Assembly: GCF_002879855.1 (NCBI RefSeq)
Contig: NZ_PNYB01000013.1
Location: 1 to 64,000 of the forward strand
Length of the DNA stretch: 64,000 nt
Direction of reading: 5' to 3'
Source of the DNA: Trinickia soli
GTDB lineage: Bacteria > Pseudomonadota > Gammaproteobacteria > Burkholderiales > Burkholderiaceae
The stretch's first letter is position 1. Each line of letters opens with the position of its first letter. A model generated the notes under the pieces. That model searched no databases and was not told the origin of the DNA. It saw nothing but the letters and a program-made list of their open reading frames with translations. A program made the position numbers and the translations under genes. Below, one piece after another: positions 54,724 through 64,000 of the stretch.

Positions 54724-57075
54724 ATGAACTTCGCCCGGCTCCACTCGACGAGAGACCCCCGCAGCAAGCCCGATGCCGCGGGCTCGCGCCGTCGCGCCCT
54801 GATCGCGATCCCGGTGCTGGGCGTGCTTGTGCTCGCGCTGCTGTGGACGGTCATTTCCGCGCGCCTGTCGGTGGAGCGGGACTCGACTTACCGTGAAGCG
54901 ACGGCTTCTGCGGCGATTCTTTCGTCCGCGCTCGAGCAACACACGGTCAAGGCGATCCACCAGGTCGATCAGATCACGCGTTTCGTCAAGTACGAGTTCG
55001 AAAAGAGCCCTGAGCATTTCGACCTCACCAGCACGGTCGAAAAAGGCGTCGTGCAAAGCGATACGCTCGTGCAGGTCGCCATCATCGACGAGCGCGGGAT
55101 CCTCGTCGCCAGCACGGCCGAATCGAACCCCGCGCCGATCGATCTGTCCGATCGCGAGCACTTCAAGGTTCACGAGCACGAGAACGACGACCAGTTGTAC
55201 ATCAGCAAGCCCGTGCTCGGGCGCGTCTCGCATCAGTGGACGCTGCAGATGACGCGTCGGTTGAATCATGCCGATGGCTCGTTCGCCGGTGTCGTGGTGG
55301 TGTCGGAGGATCCGAGCTACTTCACGAGCGACTTCTACAACAACGCAGCGATCGGCAAGGACGGCGTCATCGCCGTGATCGCCGACAACGGCGCCGTGCT
55401 CGCGCGCCGCACCGGCTTGGCGCGCACCCCGGCTGGCGCATTCTCGGCCAGCGGCACCTATCCGATCTCCGAGCACGTTTCGGGGACGATGGTCGATCCC
55501 ATCGATCACATCAAGCGCATCGTTTCCTATCGGCACATCGACGGCTATCCGATGGGCGTGCTCGTCGGGTTGTCGGAAGCGGAGGAATTTGCCGACTATA
55601 ACCACACGCGCAACGTCTATCTGTTGATGGCGAGCTTCATCTCGCTTGCCATGCTGGCCTTTTTCGCCGTCGCCACGGGCTTGATCGGCAAACTGCTAGG
55701 CCGCGAGCGCGAGATGACGCACCTCGTCGAATACGATCTGCTCACGGGCCTGCGCAATCGCTACGCGACGCTGCAGGGCTTGCGGCGCGACGTCGGCGAT
55801 CCCACCAACGTCGGGCGCCTCGCCATCCTCTTCATCGATCTCGACAACTTCAAAACCGTCAACGATACGCTCGGTCACAATGCCGGCGACATCGTGCTGC
55901 AGATGACGGCTTCGCGGCTGTCCGACGCCGTCGGCGCCGCCGGTGTGCTCTCGCGCATCGGCGGCGACGAGTTCGTGGTCGTGCTGAAAGGCGGCGACGT
56001 CGAGCGACAGGCCGTGCAGCTGGCCGAAAGCGTGCGCGAGACGTTCGAGCATCCGTTCGATGTGCGCGGCACGTCGTTCGTCTTGCACGCCAGCATCGGC
56101 ATCGCCCTCTACTCGGTCGGCAGCGAAAGCGAAATCGATCTGCTCAAAAAGGCCGACCTCGCCATGTACAGCGCGAAGGACGCTGGCAAGAATTGCTATC
56201 AGTTCTATTCGCCGCATCTGTCGCATCGTGCCGATCACCTGATGCAATGGGAACAGCAACTGCGCGTCGCGCTTGGCGAAAATCAGCTGTTCCTCGTCTA
56301 TCAACCGAAAATCGATCTCGCCCGGCGCTGCATCACCGGCTTCGAGGCGCTCGCACGCTGGAATCATCCGCAGCAGGGCGTCATCTCGGCAAGCGAATTC
56401 ATTCCGGTGGCCGAGTCGACGGGCCTCATCGTACCGATCGGCGAGTTCGTGATTCAAACGGCTTGCCGGCAACTCGCCGAGTGGCAACGCGACGGCTACG
56501 AGTCGCTTTCGCTCGCCGTCAACGTCTCGGCCGTGCAGTTCTGGCGCGGCGATCTCTACGAGACGATCTCACGCGCGATCGAGGAGACGGGCATCCCGGC
56601 TCACAGGCTCGAGCTCGAGATCACCGAGACCGCGATGATGGAGTACCCGGAACTCGTTTCGGAGAAGATCGTAGCGTTGAAGCGACTGGGCGTCAGCATC
56701 GCGCTCGATGATTTCGGCACCGGTTATTCGTCCTTGTCGTACCTGAACCGGTTCTCCGTCGATACGCTCAAGGTCGATCGATCGTTCGTGCAGGCGATCC
56801 CGGCTGACCGTAGCGTCTGCGTGATGGTCTCGGCGATCGTCAACCTCGCGCGCTCGCTGGGGTTGACCGTTGTCGTCGAAGGCACGGAGACCGAAGAACA
56901 GATCGCGTGGCTCTCGGCCCTTGGCAGCATTCAAGCGCAAGGCTTCCTTTTCTCGCGCCCCGTCCCCGCGGACGGCATCGCCGCGCTGCTCGAGCGCTTC
57001 GGCGTCTGCGACACGCGCGAGCCTTTCGGCGCGCACGGAAAGAGCAAGAAGAATACAAGCAAACAGTCGGCGTAA
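54724..57075 (+). CDS. membrane GGDEF-EAL diguanylate cyclase/phosphodiesterase
   Basis: 783 aa. Membrane helix at about 25-48 (ALIAIPVLGVLVLALLWTVI), a periplasmic dCache-like sensor up to about 300, a second helix (VYLLMASFISLAMLAFFAVA), then GGDEF with the intact motif GGDEF at 413-417 and the I-site region upstream not obviously RxxD. The EAL domain carries EAL at 541-543, NVS, ETE/DDFGTGYSSL. Both output domains look catalytically complete, so it may make or break c-di-GMP depending on the ligand. The Arg/Lys-rich tail KSKKNTSKQSA is unstructured. Confidence 0.95.
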   Translation: MNFARLHSTRDPRSKPDAAGSRRRALIAIPVLGVLVLALLWTVISARLSVERDSTYREATASAAILSSALEQHTVKAIHQVDQITRFVKYEFEKSPEHFDLTSTVEKGVVQSDTLVQVAIIDERGILVASTAESNPAPIDLSDREHFKVHEHENDDQLYISKPVLGRVSHQWTLQMTRRLNHADGSFAGVVVVSEDPSYFTSDFYNNAAIGKDGVIAVIADNGAVLARRTGLARTPAGAFSASGTYPISEHVSGTMVDPIDHIKRIVSYRHIDGYPMGVLVGLSEAEEFADYNHTRNVYLLMASFISLAMLAFFAVATGLIGKLLGREREMTHLVEYDLLTGLRNRYATLQGLRRDVGDPTNVGRLAILFIDLDNFKTVNDTLGHNAGDIVLQMTASRLSDAVGAAGVLSRIGGDEFVVVLKGGDVERQAVQLAESVRETFEHPFDVRGTSFVLHASIGIALYSVGSESEIDLLKKADLAMYSAKDAGKNCYQFYSPHLSHRADHLMQWEQQLRVALGENQLFLVYQPKIDLARRCITGFEALARWNHPQQGVISASEFIPVAESTGLIVPIGEFVIQTACRQLAEWQRDGYESLSLAVNVSAVQFWRGDLYETISRAIEETGIPAHRLELEITETAMMEYPELVSEKIVALKRLGVSIALDDFGTGYSSLSYLNRFSVDTLKVDRSFVQAIPADRSVCVMVSAIVNLARSLGLTVVVEGTETEEQIAWLSALGSIQAQGFLFSRPVPADGIAALLERFGVCDTREPFGAHGKSKKNTSKQSA

Positions 57076-57126
57076 CGACGCGCGCCGGCCACCAACGGAG
57101 CACGGAGACAACGAAGGACAGCTCAG

Positions 57127-58395
57127 ATGAGCGATGCCAGCACGAAACGAAGGCCTTCTGCGCGCACCGCCAGCACCGCTGCAACCGTGGAGGAGCGGTC
57201 GCACGGATCCACGGCGCGTCAAAGCGGACCCGAATCGTTATGGACGCTGTTTCGCGTCATCTTCGCGTTATCGGCGCTTTCGTGGGGCGGGCTCGCGCTG
57301 ATGGCGCAGCTCGAGTTGCATTACGTCGAACGCGAGCGCCGCTTCACCCCGGTGGAGTACTCCGATTTGGTCGCGCTGGCATGGATGACGCCGGGCGCCG
57401 TCGGCTGTAACGTCGCCGTGCAAGTCGGCTACGCGCTGCGCGGAAGCATCGGCGCATGGGTAGCCGGCTTCGCCTCCGTGCTGCCGTTCTTCTGCACGAT
57501 GACGGCGTTCGCCACCTTCTATCAGGCGCCATTCATACGCGCCCTCGCAACGCCGGGGCTGATCGACCAATTTGCGATCGTGCTCGCCGCGCTGATCGGC
57601 CTTACCTGGTACCGGCAAACGCGCGCGCTCGTGCATGAACCGCTCGAATGGGCTTCGGCCACTATAGCGTGCCTGGTGCTGTTGACAGTCCATGGCACGG
57701 CCGCATTCGTCCTGCTGCTGGCCGGCTCGTTCGCCGCAGGATGGATCGCGAGTCCGGCGCGCGGCGGCAAATTGAAAGTCTCGCTTTCATTCGCCGATAA
57801 GCTCGTCGTGCTGGCGCTCATCGCGCTGATCGTGCTATTTGCCACGCCGCTGTCGCCCTACTATGCCACTCGCCTGATCTGGCCGCGGCTCGCCGGTGCC
57901 GGGGTGACGTTATTCGGCGGCGGGTTCTCCGCGCTGCCCGTTCTGAAAGCGCTGTTCGAGGCGCCAGGGCTCGGGGTCAGCGCGCGCGAGTTCACGCTGG
58001 CGTTCACGCTTTCACCCGTTTCGCCGGGGCCGCTGTTGAACGTCGTGCCGTTTCTCGGTTATCTCGTGCAAGGATGGCCCGGTGCCGTTGAAGCGACCTG
58101 CGCGCTGTTCATCCCGTCCGGGATACTGATTGTGTTCGCACGGCGTCATACGCACCGTCTGCTCGAAACGCACCAGCGCTTCGAGCACGGCATGCGCATG
58201 CTGCGTGCCGCCACCACGGCGTTCTTGCTGACTGCCGTGGTACGGATCGGCGAGCACACCCCGCATGAGGCGGCCTATCTCGTCACGGCGGCTTTCGCGC
58301 TGGTATGCCTTGCCCGCTTCAAGATGCCCGTGTACGCGGTCTATGCGATCGTCGCCGTCGTGTTCGGCGCGGCGCATCTGCTTGGATTTCGATGA
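57127..58395 (+). CDS. CHR-family (chromate transporter-like) protein, two-domain form
   Basis: 422 aa. After a polar N-terminus of about 35 residues come two CHR repeats: FALSALSWGGLALMAQLELH with AWMTPGAVGCNVAVQVGYAL, and TLFGGGFSALPVLKALFEAP with AFTLSPVSPGPLLNVVPFLG. ChrA proteins export chromate, but many family members have other or unknown roles. It is convergent with two single-domain CHR genes. Confidence 0.85.
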   Translation: MSDASTKRRPSARTASTAATVEERSHGSTARQSGPESLWTLFRVIFALSALSWGGLALMAQLELHYVERERRFTPVEYSDLVALAWMTPGAVGCNVAVQVGYALRGSIGAWVAGFASVLPFFCTMTAFATFYQAPFIRALATPGLIDQFAIVLAALIGLTWYRQTRALVHEPLEWASATIACLVLLTVHGTAAFVLLLAGSFAAGWIASPARGGKLKVSLSFADKLVVLALIALIVLFATPLSPYYATRLIWPRLAGAGVTLFGGGFSALPVLKALFEAPGLGVSAREFTLAFTLSPVSPGPLLNVVPFLGYLVQGWPGAVEATCALFIPSGILIVFARRHTHRLLETHQRFEHGMRMLRAATTAFLLTAVVRIGEHTPHEAAYLVTAAFALVCLARFKMPVYAVYAIVAVVFGAAHLLGFR

Positions 58396-58423
58396 ACGGC
58401 GGCAGACAGAGCGCGCAGCCTGA

Positions 58424-58942
58424 CTACGCGTAGCCGAGCACGCCGATGGCCGCGCCGGCGGCGATCAGCCAGAGCGGGTTGAGCCGCGTGCTCAGCCCTA
58501 CTGCAACCGTTGCGATCGTCAACGCGACCGTAGCGATCGAATGATCGGCGCCCTGCGCGAGCGTCGCGCCCGTTGCCATCAGCAGACCGATCGTCACCGG
58601 CGCCAGCGCCCGGCGAATGATCGTCATCCAACGAGCATCGCGGTGCGCGCCCGTATAGTGTTCGAATGCGAGCGCACAGAGCGAGGACGGACCGCACATC
58701 GCCAACGTCGATACGAGCGCGCCCGCGAACCCCGCCACCTGCCAGCCGAACAGCGCGACGAACAACACGTTCGGCCCTGGCGACGCCTGCGAGATGGCGA
58801 ACAACGCCGCGAATGTCGTATCGTCGATCCAGTGATTCTGTTCGACGAGAAATCGATGCATCTCCGGGATGACCGCCGTCGCTCCGCCGAACGCGATGGC
58901 CGACACGAGCGCGAAGCGCCAGGCGAGTTCGATCAGAATCAT
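58424..58942 (-). CDS. CHR-family protein, single-domain form (second of pair)
   Basis: 172 aa: RFALVSAIAFGGATAVIPEM then ISQASPGPNVLFVALFGWQV, the CHR core with PGPN. The ATG at 58942 overlaps the stop of the upstream CHR gene (ATGA). Two short CHR proteins of opposite topology are expected to work as a heterodimer. Confidence 0.88.
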   Translation of the reverse strand: MILIELAWRFALVSAIAFGGATAVIPEMHRFLVEQNHWIDDTTFAALFAISQASPGPNVLFVALFGWQVAGFAGALVSTLAMCGPSSLCALAFEHYTGAHRDARWMTIIRRALAPVTIGLLMATGATLAQGADHSIATVALTIATVAVGLSTRLNPLWLIAAGAAIGVLGYA

Positions 58943-59520
58943 CGCTGCGCCCTCCATTCAACGACGAGCGCGGCAGGAATCAGCACAAGCATGACCCAGC
59001 CGAGCGGCAGATGGAGGATGCCGACGGTCGTCAACGACAGGAGGCCGAAAACCAGCCCACGCACGGTGCGCGGTTGGCTCTGAGCGAGCTTTACGCCCGT
59101 CATCAGCACGAGCCCTGCAGCCACCGCCATCATGCCGCGCAACGCGCCTTGAACCGTGGCGAGCGCGCCGAAGCGGTGATAGAGCGCGCCCAGTGCGAGC
59201 ACGATGAAAAACGGCGCGAGCAGCAAACCCATTGCCGCGGCGAGCGCGCCGCGCAAGCCGCAATGTCGATAGCCGACGATCACGGCGATATTGCAGATAT
59301 TGGGTCCGGGAAGGATTTGACCGACGGCGAGCAACTCGGCGAACTCGCGATCGTCGAGCCAGCGCCTGCGATCGACGAGCATCCGGCGGGCCCAGGGCAT
59401 GACGCCGCCGAAGCCGTAGATGCTCATCTCGGCAAATGTACGAAACAGCTCCGACGCCGAAACGCGCGCCGAGCGGCGCACCTCGGGGGGCGCGGCGGCG
59501 GAAGAGTCGCGGGGGTTCAT
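58939..59520 (-). CDS. CHR-family protein, single-domain form (first of pair)
   Basis: 193 aa: MNPRDSSAAAPPEVRRSARV then FRTFAEMSIYGFGGVMPWAR, LAVGQILPGPNICNIAVIVG. A CHR domain with the PGPN motif. The ATG at 59520 is used. Upstream partner of the 172-aa gene. Confidence 0.88.
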   Translation of the reverse strand: MNPRDSSAAAPPEVRRSARVSASELFRTFAEMSIYGFGGVMPWARRMLVDRRRWLDDREFAELLAVGQILPGPNICNIAVIVGYRHCGLRGALAAAMGLLLAPFFIVLALGALYHRFGALATVQGALRGMMAVAAGLVLMTGVKLAQSQPRTVRGLVFGLLSLTTVGILHLPLGWVMLVLIPAALVVEWRAQR

Positions 59521-59669
59521 CGTCTGATTGCCCGTAAAGCCTGCAGTATCGCGCAAGTGGCCCTGCAAGCACCATTAATGCAACGAACGGTAATCGTTGC
59601 ATTCGCAACGATCCTTCGGCTGGTTGCCGCGCCGCGTTCGGCCGGGGTTGCCGCCCCGGTTACCTTCGA

Positions 59670-60137
59670 TCAGAACCCGCGCGAGAGCACCGCCAGTGCG
59701 ATCGCGACAACGCCGAGCACGAGATTGAGCAGTACGAGCCGGCGCATCGTATCGACGGCGCGCGCCCCGTCGGGCCAGCGCTGCGCCTGCACGGCACGGC
59801 GGATGCGCGGAAACACGGCGAATCGAACGTGGCCGAAGATCAGCATCATGACGACGCCGGCCGCCGCCATTGCATGGATCTGCCACGGCGCCCGGGCGCC
59901 GCCGAAGCGCGACATCAGGAAACCACCCGAAATCAGGATCGCAATCACCGCCGCACCGATCCAGTTGAAGAACCGTGAGAACACGGCCTCGATCAACGGC
60001 AGGCGAAGCTGCGGGGAGACATCCCCAAGCGCAGGGCGCAGACAGAAATGGGCGAACACCATGCCGCCCACCCACACGGCAACGAAGGCCAGATGCAGAA
60101 ACAATGCAACGTCGATCGCGATCGACACGGGGGACAT
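59670..60137 (-). CDS. CopD-like small membrane protein
   Basis: 155 aa with four helices: VALFLHLAFVAVWVGGMVFA, FFNWIGAAVIAILISGGFLM, QIHAMAAAGVVMMLIFGHVR, LVLLNLVLGVVAIALAVLSR. Conserved His residues near the membrane faces recall the CopD/copper-resistance D family. The ATG at 60137 has GGAG 8 bp upstream. No copper genes are nearby. Confidence 0.8.
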   Translation of the reverse strand: MSPVSIAIDVALFLHLAFVAVWVGGMVFAHFCLRPALGDVSPQLRLPLIEAVFSRFFNWIGAAVIAILISGGFLMSRFGGARAPWQIHAMAAAGVVMMLIFGHVRFAVFPRIRRAVQAQRWPDGARAVDTMRRLVLLNLVLGVVAIALAVLSRGF

Positions 60138-60293
60138 AGGACTCTCCAAAGGCGGGCTGTGTTAACAGTTGTTGTTCGGTTGTTGTTCGGTTGTTGCTTT
60201 GTTTATGCTTCGTCGTTGCTTGGCCGCTGCGGCGGCTCATCCGGCGAACGGCACGCGCCAGACGCCCGCGCGCGCCGCCGGTTCTGCCCAGCC

Positions 60294-62609
60294 TCAATCG
60301 AGCGCAGGGCGCAGTGAGGCGATCTTCAAGCGCGTATCGGGCGTGCGTCCGCGCCGTGCGCGTTTGCCAATGTGCGGCGCAAGTTGCGCAGCCCCGAACT
60401 TTTCTTCTTGCGGTTTGCCGCCGCGGCCCGTGCCGAGCAGAACAACGCCGGCCGGCCCGATCGCCAGCGCCTGTACGAGCTTTTCGCCGTCGTCGAGCCC
60501 CATGAGGATGATGCCGCGGCCACCCGCGCTGAGCTGCTTCATCTCATCGAGGCCGAACACCGCGAGACGCGACGACCCCGATAGACACGCAACCTGCGTC
60601 GCTTGCGGCAACACAGGCATCGGCGCAAGCGGCTGCGCACCCTCGTCGATCGTCATAAACGACTTGCCGGCCTTGACCCGGCTGACCATATCGCCGACGC
60701 GCGCGATAAAGCCGTAGCCGTTGCTCGACGCGAGCAACAGTTGTTGCTCCGCGTGGGCGGCGTAGTAGTGCATCAGATGCGTGCCCGCTTCGAGCTCGAT
60801 CAGCGAAGTGACCGGAACGCCGTCGCCGCGCCCGCCCGGCAACAGCGTGACAGGCACCGAATAAACGCGCCCCTTGCTGCCCCATGCGATCAGCACGTCG
60901 GGCGTGCGACATTGGAACGCGGCGTAGAGACTGTCGCCATCCTTGAACGTGAAGCCGGCCACGTCGAGCCCATGGCCCTTGAGCGCACGCACCCAGCCGC
61001 GCTGCGAGACCACGACGGTTACGGGCTCGTCGACCACGCGGGCTTCGAACGTCGCACGCTTTTCCTGCTGGATCAGCGTGCGACGTTCGTCGCCGTACTG
61101 CTTCGCATCGGCTTCGATCTCCTTGATGATCTGGCGCTTCATCGCCGATTCGTTCGCGAGCAGGTCCTCGAGCCTGGACTTCTCCTCACGCAGCGCTTCA
61201 AGCTCCTTCTCGATCTTGATCTTCTCAAGCCGGGCAAGTTGACGCAGCCGGATTTCCAGGATGTCGTCGGCTTGCCGTTCGCTCAAACCGAACGCGCTCA
61301 TGAGCGCTGCCTTCGGTTCTTCCGATTCGCGAATGATGTGGATGACCTCGTCGATATTGAGGAAGACGATCATCCGCCCTTCGAGGATGTGGATGCGGTC
61401 GTCGACCTTCGCGAGCCGATGGCGCGTGCGGCGCGTCACCGTCGTAAAGCGGAAGCCGATCCACTCTTGCAGGATTTCGAGCAGGCCCTTCTGTCGCGGC
61501 CGCCCGTCCGCGCCGATCATGACGAGGTTCAACGCGGCGTTCGATTCGAGGCTCGTATGCGCGAGCAGGGAATGGACGAACTCGGTTTGATCGATGCGAC
61601 TCGACTTCGGTTCGAACACGATTCGTACGGGCGCATCCTTGCCCGACTCGTCGCGCACGGCGTCGAGCAGCCCCAGCATCGCCTGCTTCGTCTGCAGTTG
61701 TTCCGGCGTCAGCGATTTCTTACCGAGCTTGAGCTTCGGATTCGTGAGCTCCTCGATTTCCTCGAGCACTTTCTGGCAAGACGTGCTCGGCGGCAACTCA
61801 TTGACGACGAGCTGCCACTGACCACGCGCAAGCTCTTCGATCTTCCAGCGCGCCCGTACTTTGAGGCTGCCGCGACCGGCTTCGTAAGCGGCGGCGATCT
61901 CGGCCGCGCTCGAAATGATCTGCCCGCCACCGGGGAAATCGGGCCCGGGCACGATCTCCATCAGCTCGGCGTGCGTCATCTTCGGATGACGAATCATCGC
62001 CACGGCGGCTTGCGCGACCTCGCGCAGATTGTGCGAAGGGATCTCGGTCGCGAGGCCAACGGCAATGCCCGATGCGCCGTTGAGCAGCAGGAACGGCAGC
62101 CGCGCGGGCAACAGCTTCGGCTCTTGAAACGAGCCGTCGTAGTTCGGCGAGAAATCGACCGTCCCTTCGTCGATCTCATCGAGCAGCAGCTTCGCGATCG
62201 GCGTCAGCCTGGCTTCGGTGTAGCGCATGGCCGCCGCGCCGTCGCCGTCGCGCGAGCCGAAGTTGCCCTGGCCGTCGATCAGCGGATAGCGCATCGAAAA
62301 ACCCTGCGCGAGACGCACGAGCGCGTCATAGGCCGATTGATCGCCGTGCGGGTGATATTTGCCGAGCACGTCGCCGACGACGCGGGCCGACTTTACCGGC
62401 TTGGCCTCGGCGCCGAGCCCCATTTCGTTCATCGCGAACAGAATGCGGCGCTGCACGGGCTTTTGGCCATCGCAGACGTCGGGCAGCGCCCGGCCTTTGA
62501 CGACGCTCACGGCGTAGTCGAGATAAGCGCGCTCGGCGTAGTGGCCGAGTGTCAGAGACTCGCCATCGGGCGCGGCGGCCGGTGCGAACAGATCGTCTTG
62601 TTGATCCAT
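60294..62609 (-). CDS. parC: DNA topoisomerase IV subunit A
   Basis: 771 aa. [20 protein letters not shown], then [20 protein letters not shown] with the catalytic tyrosine, followed by the tower, coiled coil and C-terminal beta-pinwheel. The position equivalent to E. coli ParC Ser80 is Gln in an otherwise typical beta-proteobacterial sequence; I do not read this as acquired resistance. 128 bp downstream of parE. Confidence 0.97.
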   Translation of the reverse strand: MDQQDDLFAPAAAPDGESLTLGHYAERAYLDYAVSVVKGRALPDVCDGQKPVQRRILFAMNEMGLGAEAKPVKSARVVGDVLGKYHPHGDQSAYDALVRLAQGFSMRYPLIDGQGNFGSRDGDGAAAMRYTEARLTPIAKLLLDEIDEGTVDFSPNYDGSFQEPKLLPARLPFLLLNGASGIAVGLATEIPSHNLREVAQAAVAMIRHPKMTHAELMEIVPGPDFPGGGQIISSAAEIAAAYEAGRGSLKVRARWKIEELARGQWQLVVNELPPSTSCQKVLEEIEELTNPKLKLGKKSLTPEQLQTKQAMLGLLDAVRDESGKDAPVRIVFEPKSSRIDQTEFVHSLLAHTSLESNAALNLVMIGADGRPRQKGLLEILQEWIGFRFTTVTRRTRHRLAKVDDRIHILEGRMIVFLNIDEVIHIIRESEEPKAALMSAFGLSERQADDILEIRLRQLARLEKIKIEKELEALREEKSRLEDLLANESAMKRQIIKEIEADAKQYGDERRTLIQQEKRATFEARVVDEPVTVVVSQRGWVRALKGHGLDVAGFTFKDGDSLYAAFQCRTPDVLIAWGSKGRVYSVPVTLLPGGRGDGVPVTSLIELEAGTHLMHYYAAHAEQQLLLASSNGYGFIARVGDMVSRVKAGKSFMTIDEGAQPLAPMPVLPQATQVACLSGSSRLAVFGLDEMKQLSAGGRGIILMGLDDGEKLVQALAIGPAGVVLLGTGRGGKPQEEKFGAAQLAPHIGKRARRGRTPDTRLKIASLRPALD

Positions 62610-62737
62610 CGAAAATGTTGTCCGTATTCAGAAGACCAAAGGAGAAGCGCCTGGTTTAGGGCCGATGCGACCTTCGAACACTGGCATGGCGGCGATGCAC
62701 GCCGCTCGCCTCGCGCACGACCCTGGCGGTGCCTGCC

Positions 62738-64000
62738 TCAAATGTCGGCTTCGACTTCGTTGCCTTTCTCTTCGAGCCAGCTGCGCCGCGCCGCCGCTTC
62801 GCCCTTGCCCATCAGCATCGTCATGCGCGAAACCGTGCCGTCGTATTCGAGCTCGCCGAGTGCGATCGGCATGAGCCGCCGCGTGTCGGGGTTCATCGTC
62901 GTATCCCACAGTTGCTCGGCACTCATTTCGCCGAGCCCTTTGAAGCGGCTGATCGACCATTGCGTTTCGCGCACGCCGTCCTTGCGCAGCTTGTCGAGCG
63001 TGGCTTCGAGCTCGCCTTCATCCAGCGCGTAGAGCTTTTGCGCGGGCTTCTTGCCGCGCGCAGGCGCATCGACGCGAAACAGCGGCGGCCGCGCGACGTG
63101 GACGTGCCCGCGTTCGATCAACTGCGGGAAATGCTTGAAGAACAACGTCAGCAGCAACACCTGGATATGCGCGCCGTCGACGTCCGCGTCGGACAGGATG
63201 CAGATCTTGCCGTACCGCAGATTCGATAGATCGACATTGTCGTCGGGGTTATGCGGATCGACGCCGATCGCCACCGAGATGTCGTGCACTTCGTTGTTCG
63301 CAAACAGCCGGTCGCGCTCCGTCTCCCACGTGTTGAGGACCTTGCCGCGCAACGGCAGAATCGCCTGGAATTCCTTGTCTCGGCCCATCTTGGCCGAGCC
63401 GCCGGCCGAATCGCCTTCGACGAGAAACAGCTCGTTGCGCGAGATGTCGGTCGATTCGCAATCGGTCAGCTTGCCGGGCAGCACAGCCACGCCCGAACTC
63501 TTGCGCTTTTCGACCTTTTGTCCGGCGCGCGTACGCGCCTGCGCCTGCTTGATGACGAGTTCGGCGAGCTTCTTGCCGTGCTCGACATGCTGATTGAGCC
63601 ACAATTCGAGCGCGGGACGGGCGAACGACGAAACGAGCTTGACCGCGTCGCGGCTGTTCAGGCGCTCCTTGATCTGGCCTTGGAACTGCGGATCGAGCAC
63701 CTTGGCAGACAGCACGAACGACACGCGCGCGAAGACGTCCTCCGCCAGCAGCTTCACGCCTTTGGGCTGCAGGTTGTGCAGCTCGACGAAACTCTTGACC
63801 GCCTGGAACAGCCCGTCGCGCAGACCCGATTCGTGCGTGCCCCCTGCCGGGGTGGGAATGAGGTTCACGTACGACTCGCGCTGCAGCGGGCCTTCCTCGC
63901 TCCAGGCGACGACCCAGGCAGCGCCTTCGCCTTCGGCGAACGCATCTTCGTTCGCACGCGCGCTGTCGGCGTAGCGCTCGCCCTCGAACAGCGGAATCAG
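62738..64000 (-). CDS. parE: DNA topoisomerase IV subunit B (5' part cut by window edge)
   Basis: 421 codons of the C-terminal part: ELFLVEGDSAGGSAKMGRDK (Toprim start), ILPLRGKVLNTWETERD, CILSDADVDGAHIQVLLLTL (Toprim DxD), and RFKGLGEMSAEQLWDTTMNP near the end. The GHKL ATPase domain is beyond position 64000. parE precedes parC in the same direction. Confidence 0.96.
   Translation of the reverse strand: MIPLFEGERYADSARANEDAFAEGEGAAWVVAWSEEGPLQRESYVNLIPTPAGGTHESGLRDGLFQAVKSFVELHNLQPKGVKLLAEDVFARVSFVLSAKVLDPQFQGQIKERLNSRDAVKLVSSFARPALELWLNQHVEHGKKLAELVIKQAQARTRAGQKVEKRKSSGVAVLPGKLTDCESTDISRNELFLVEGDSAGGSAKMGRDKEFQAILPLRGKVLNTWETERDRLFANNEVHDISVAIGVDPHNPDDNVDLSNLRYGKICILSDADVDGAHIQVLLLTLFFKHFPQLIERGHVHVARPPLFRVDAPARGKKPAQKLYALDEGELEATLDKLRKDGVRETQWSISRFKGLGEMSAEQLWDTTMNPDTRRLMPIALGELEYDGTVSRMTMLMGKGEAAARRSWLEEKGNEVEADI

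Noticed and set aside
60173-60215. GTTGTTGTTCGG direct repeats upstream of the CopD-like gene
   Set aside because: Only two or three short copies, with no regular spacing beyond simple sequence; not a CRISPR or an operator I can support.
62280-62420. Possible quinolone-resistance change in ParC (Gln at the Ser80 position)
   Set aside because: [13 protein letters not shown] is the ordinary sequence of related beta-proteobacteria as far as I recall, so it is not evidence of selected resistance.
60603-63032. 809-codon open frame on the plus strand opposite parC/parE
   Set aside because: It is antisense to two essential genes and shows no motif or start signal; a GC-driven shadow.

Overview
This window is a high-GC, gene-dense stretch of bacterial chromosome. 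Its gene content points to a beta-proteobacterium of the Burkholderiaceae, most like Paraburkholderia, Caballeronia or Trinickia. The evidence is the acdS/acdR pair, an intracellular PHA depolymerase of the Cupriavidus/Burkholderia type, a free-standing RnfB-like protein next to nth, a RhlE helicase, and a parC/parE pair, all with the strong G/C third-position bias of that family. Both ends are cut: the window opens inside dnaE (minus strand) and closes inside parE (minus strand). I see no rRNA, tRNA, CRISPR array, complete insertion sequence or prophage.

Layout. 1-3149: dnaE 5' part, then trhO and gluQ, two wobble-position tRNA modification genes that overlap. 3224-5012: ACC deaminase acdS and its divergent Lrp-type regulator acdR. 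5346-9760: a repeat protein, RhlE helicase, purT and a META-domain lipoprotein. 9798-13148: a large FtsK-type DNA translocase. 13481-18879: periplasmic lactonase-fold protein, small DUF3096 protein, GH15 glycosidase and PHA depolymerase. 18931-23063: TetR regulator, rsxB-nth, an EamA exporter and a DUF1841 protein. 23210-27616: two small c-type cytochromes, a MoxR/VWA pair and a BenE-type transporter. 27777-33649: transaldolase, VOC protein, FUSC protein, a DUF3311/sodium-solute symporter operon and a spermidine-synthase-like protein. 33833-38683: small lipoprotein and membrane peptides, SDR/LysR divergent pair, DUF302 protein and a YXWGXW/Gln-Asn-repeat protein.

38845-45102 is the unusual region. 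It holds an intact DNA-deoxyinosine/uracil glycosylase gene at the right end (downstream of htpG-ubiC) and, to its left, repeated 3'-terminal copies of the same gene separated by small unrelated cargo modules: PEBP plus a broken tumA; a HEPN two-gene unit; a TumE/TumA toxin-antitoxin pair; and two lipoprotein genes. Every full 3' copy breaks at the same codon, inside a conserved block that continues into an inverted-repeat core. The simplest reading is serial, same-site insertion of 1.2-1.9 kb cassettes, each of which brings a replacement 3' end for the glycosylase gene. No recombinase is encoded in the window.

45099-64000 returns to core-genome style: the htpG-ubiC-glycosylase operon with a heat-shock promoter, a MocR regulator facing a VOC/EamA/aminotransferase/RidA/PhzF amino-acid handling cluster, a membrane GGDEF-EAL protein, three chromate-transporter (CHR) family genes, a CopD-type membrane protein, and parC/parE.
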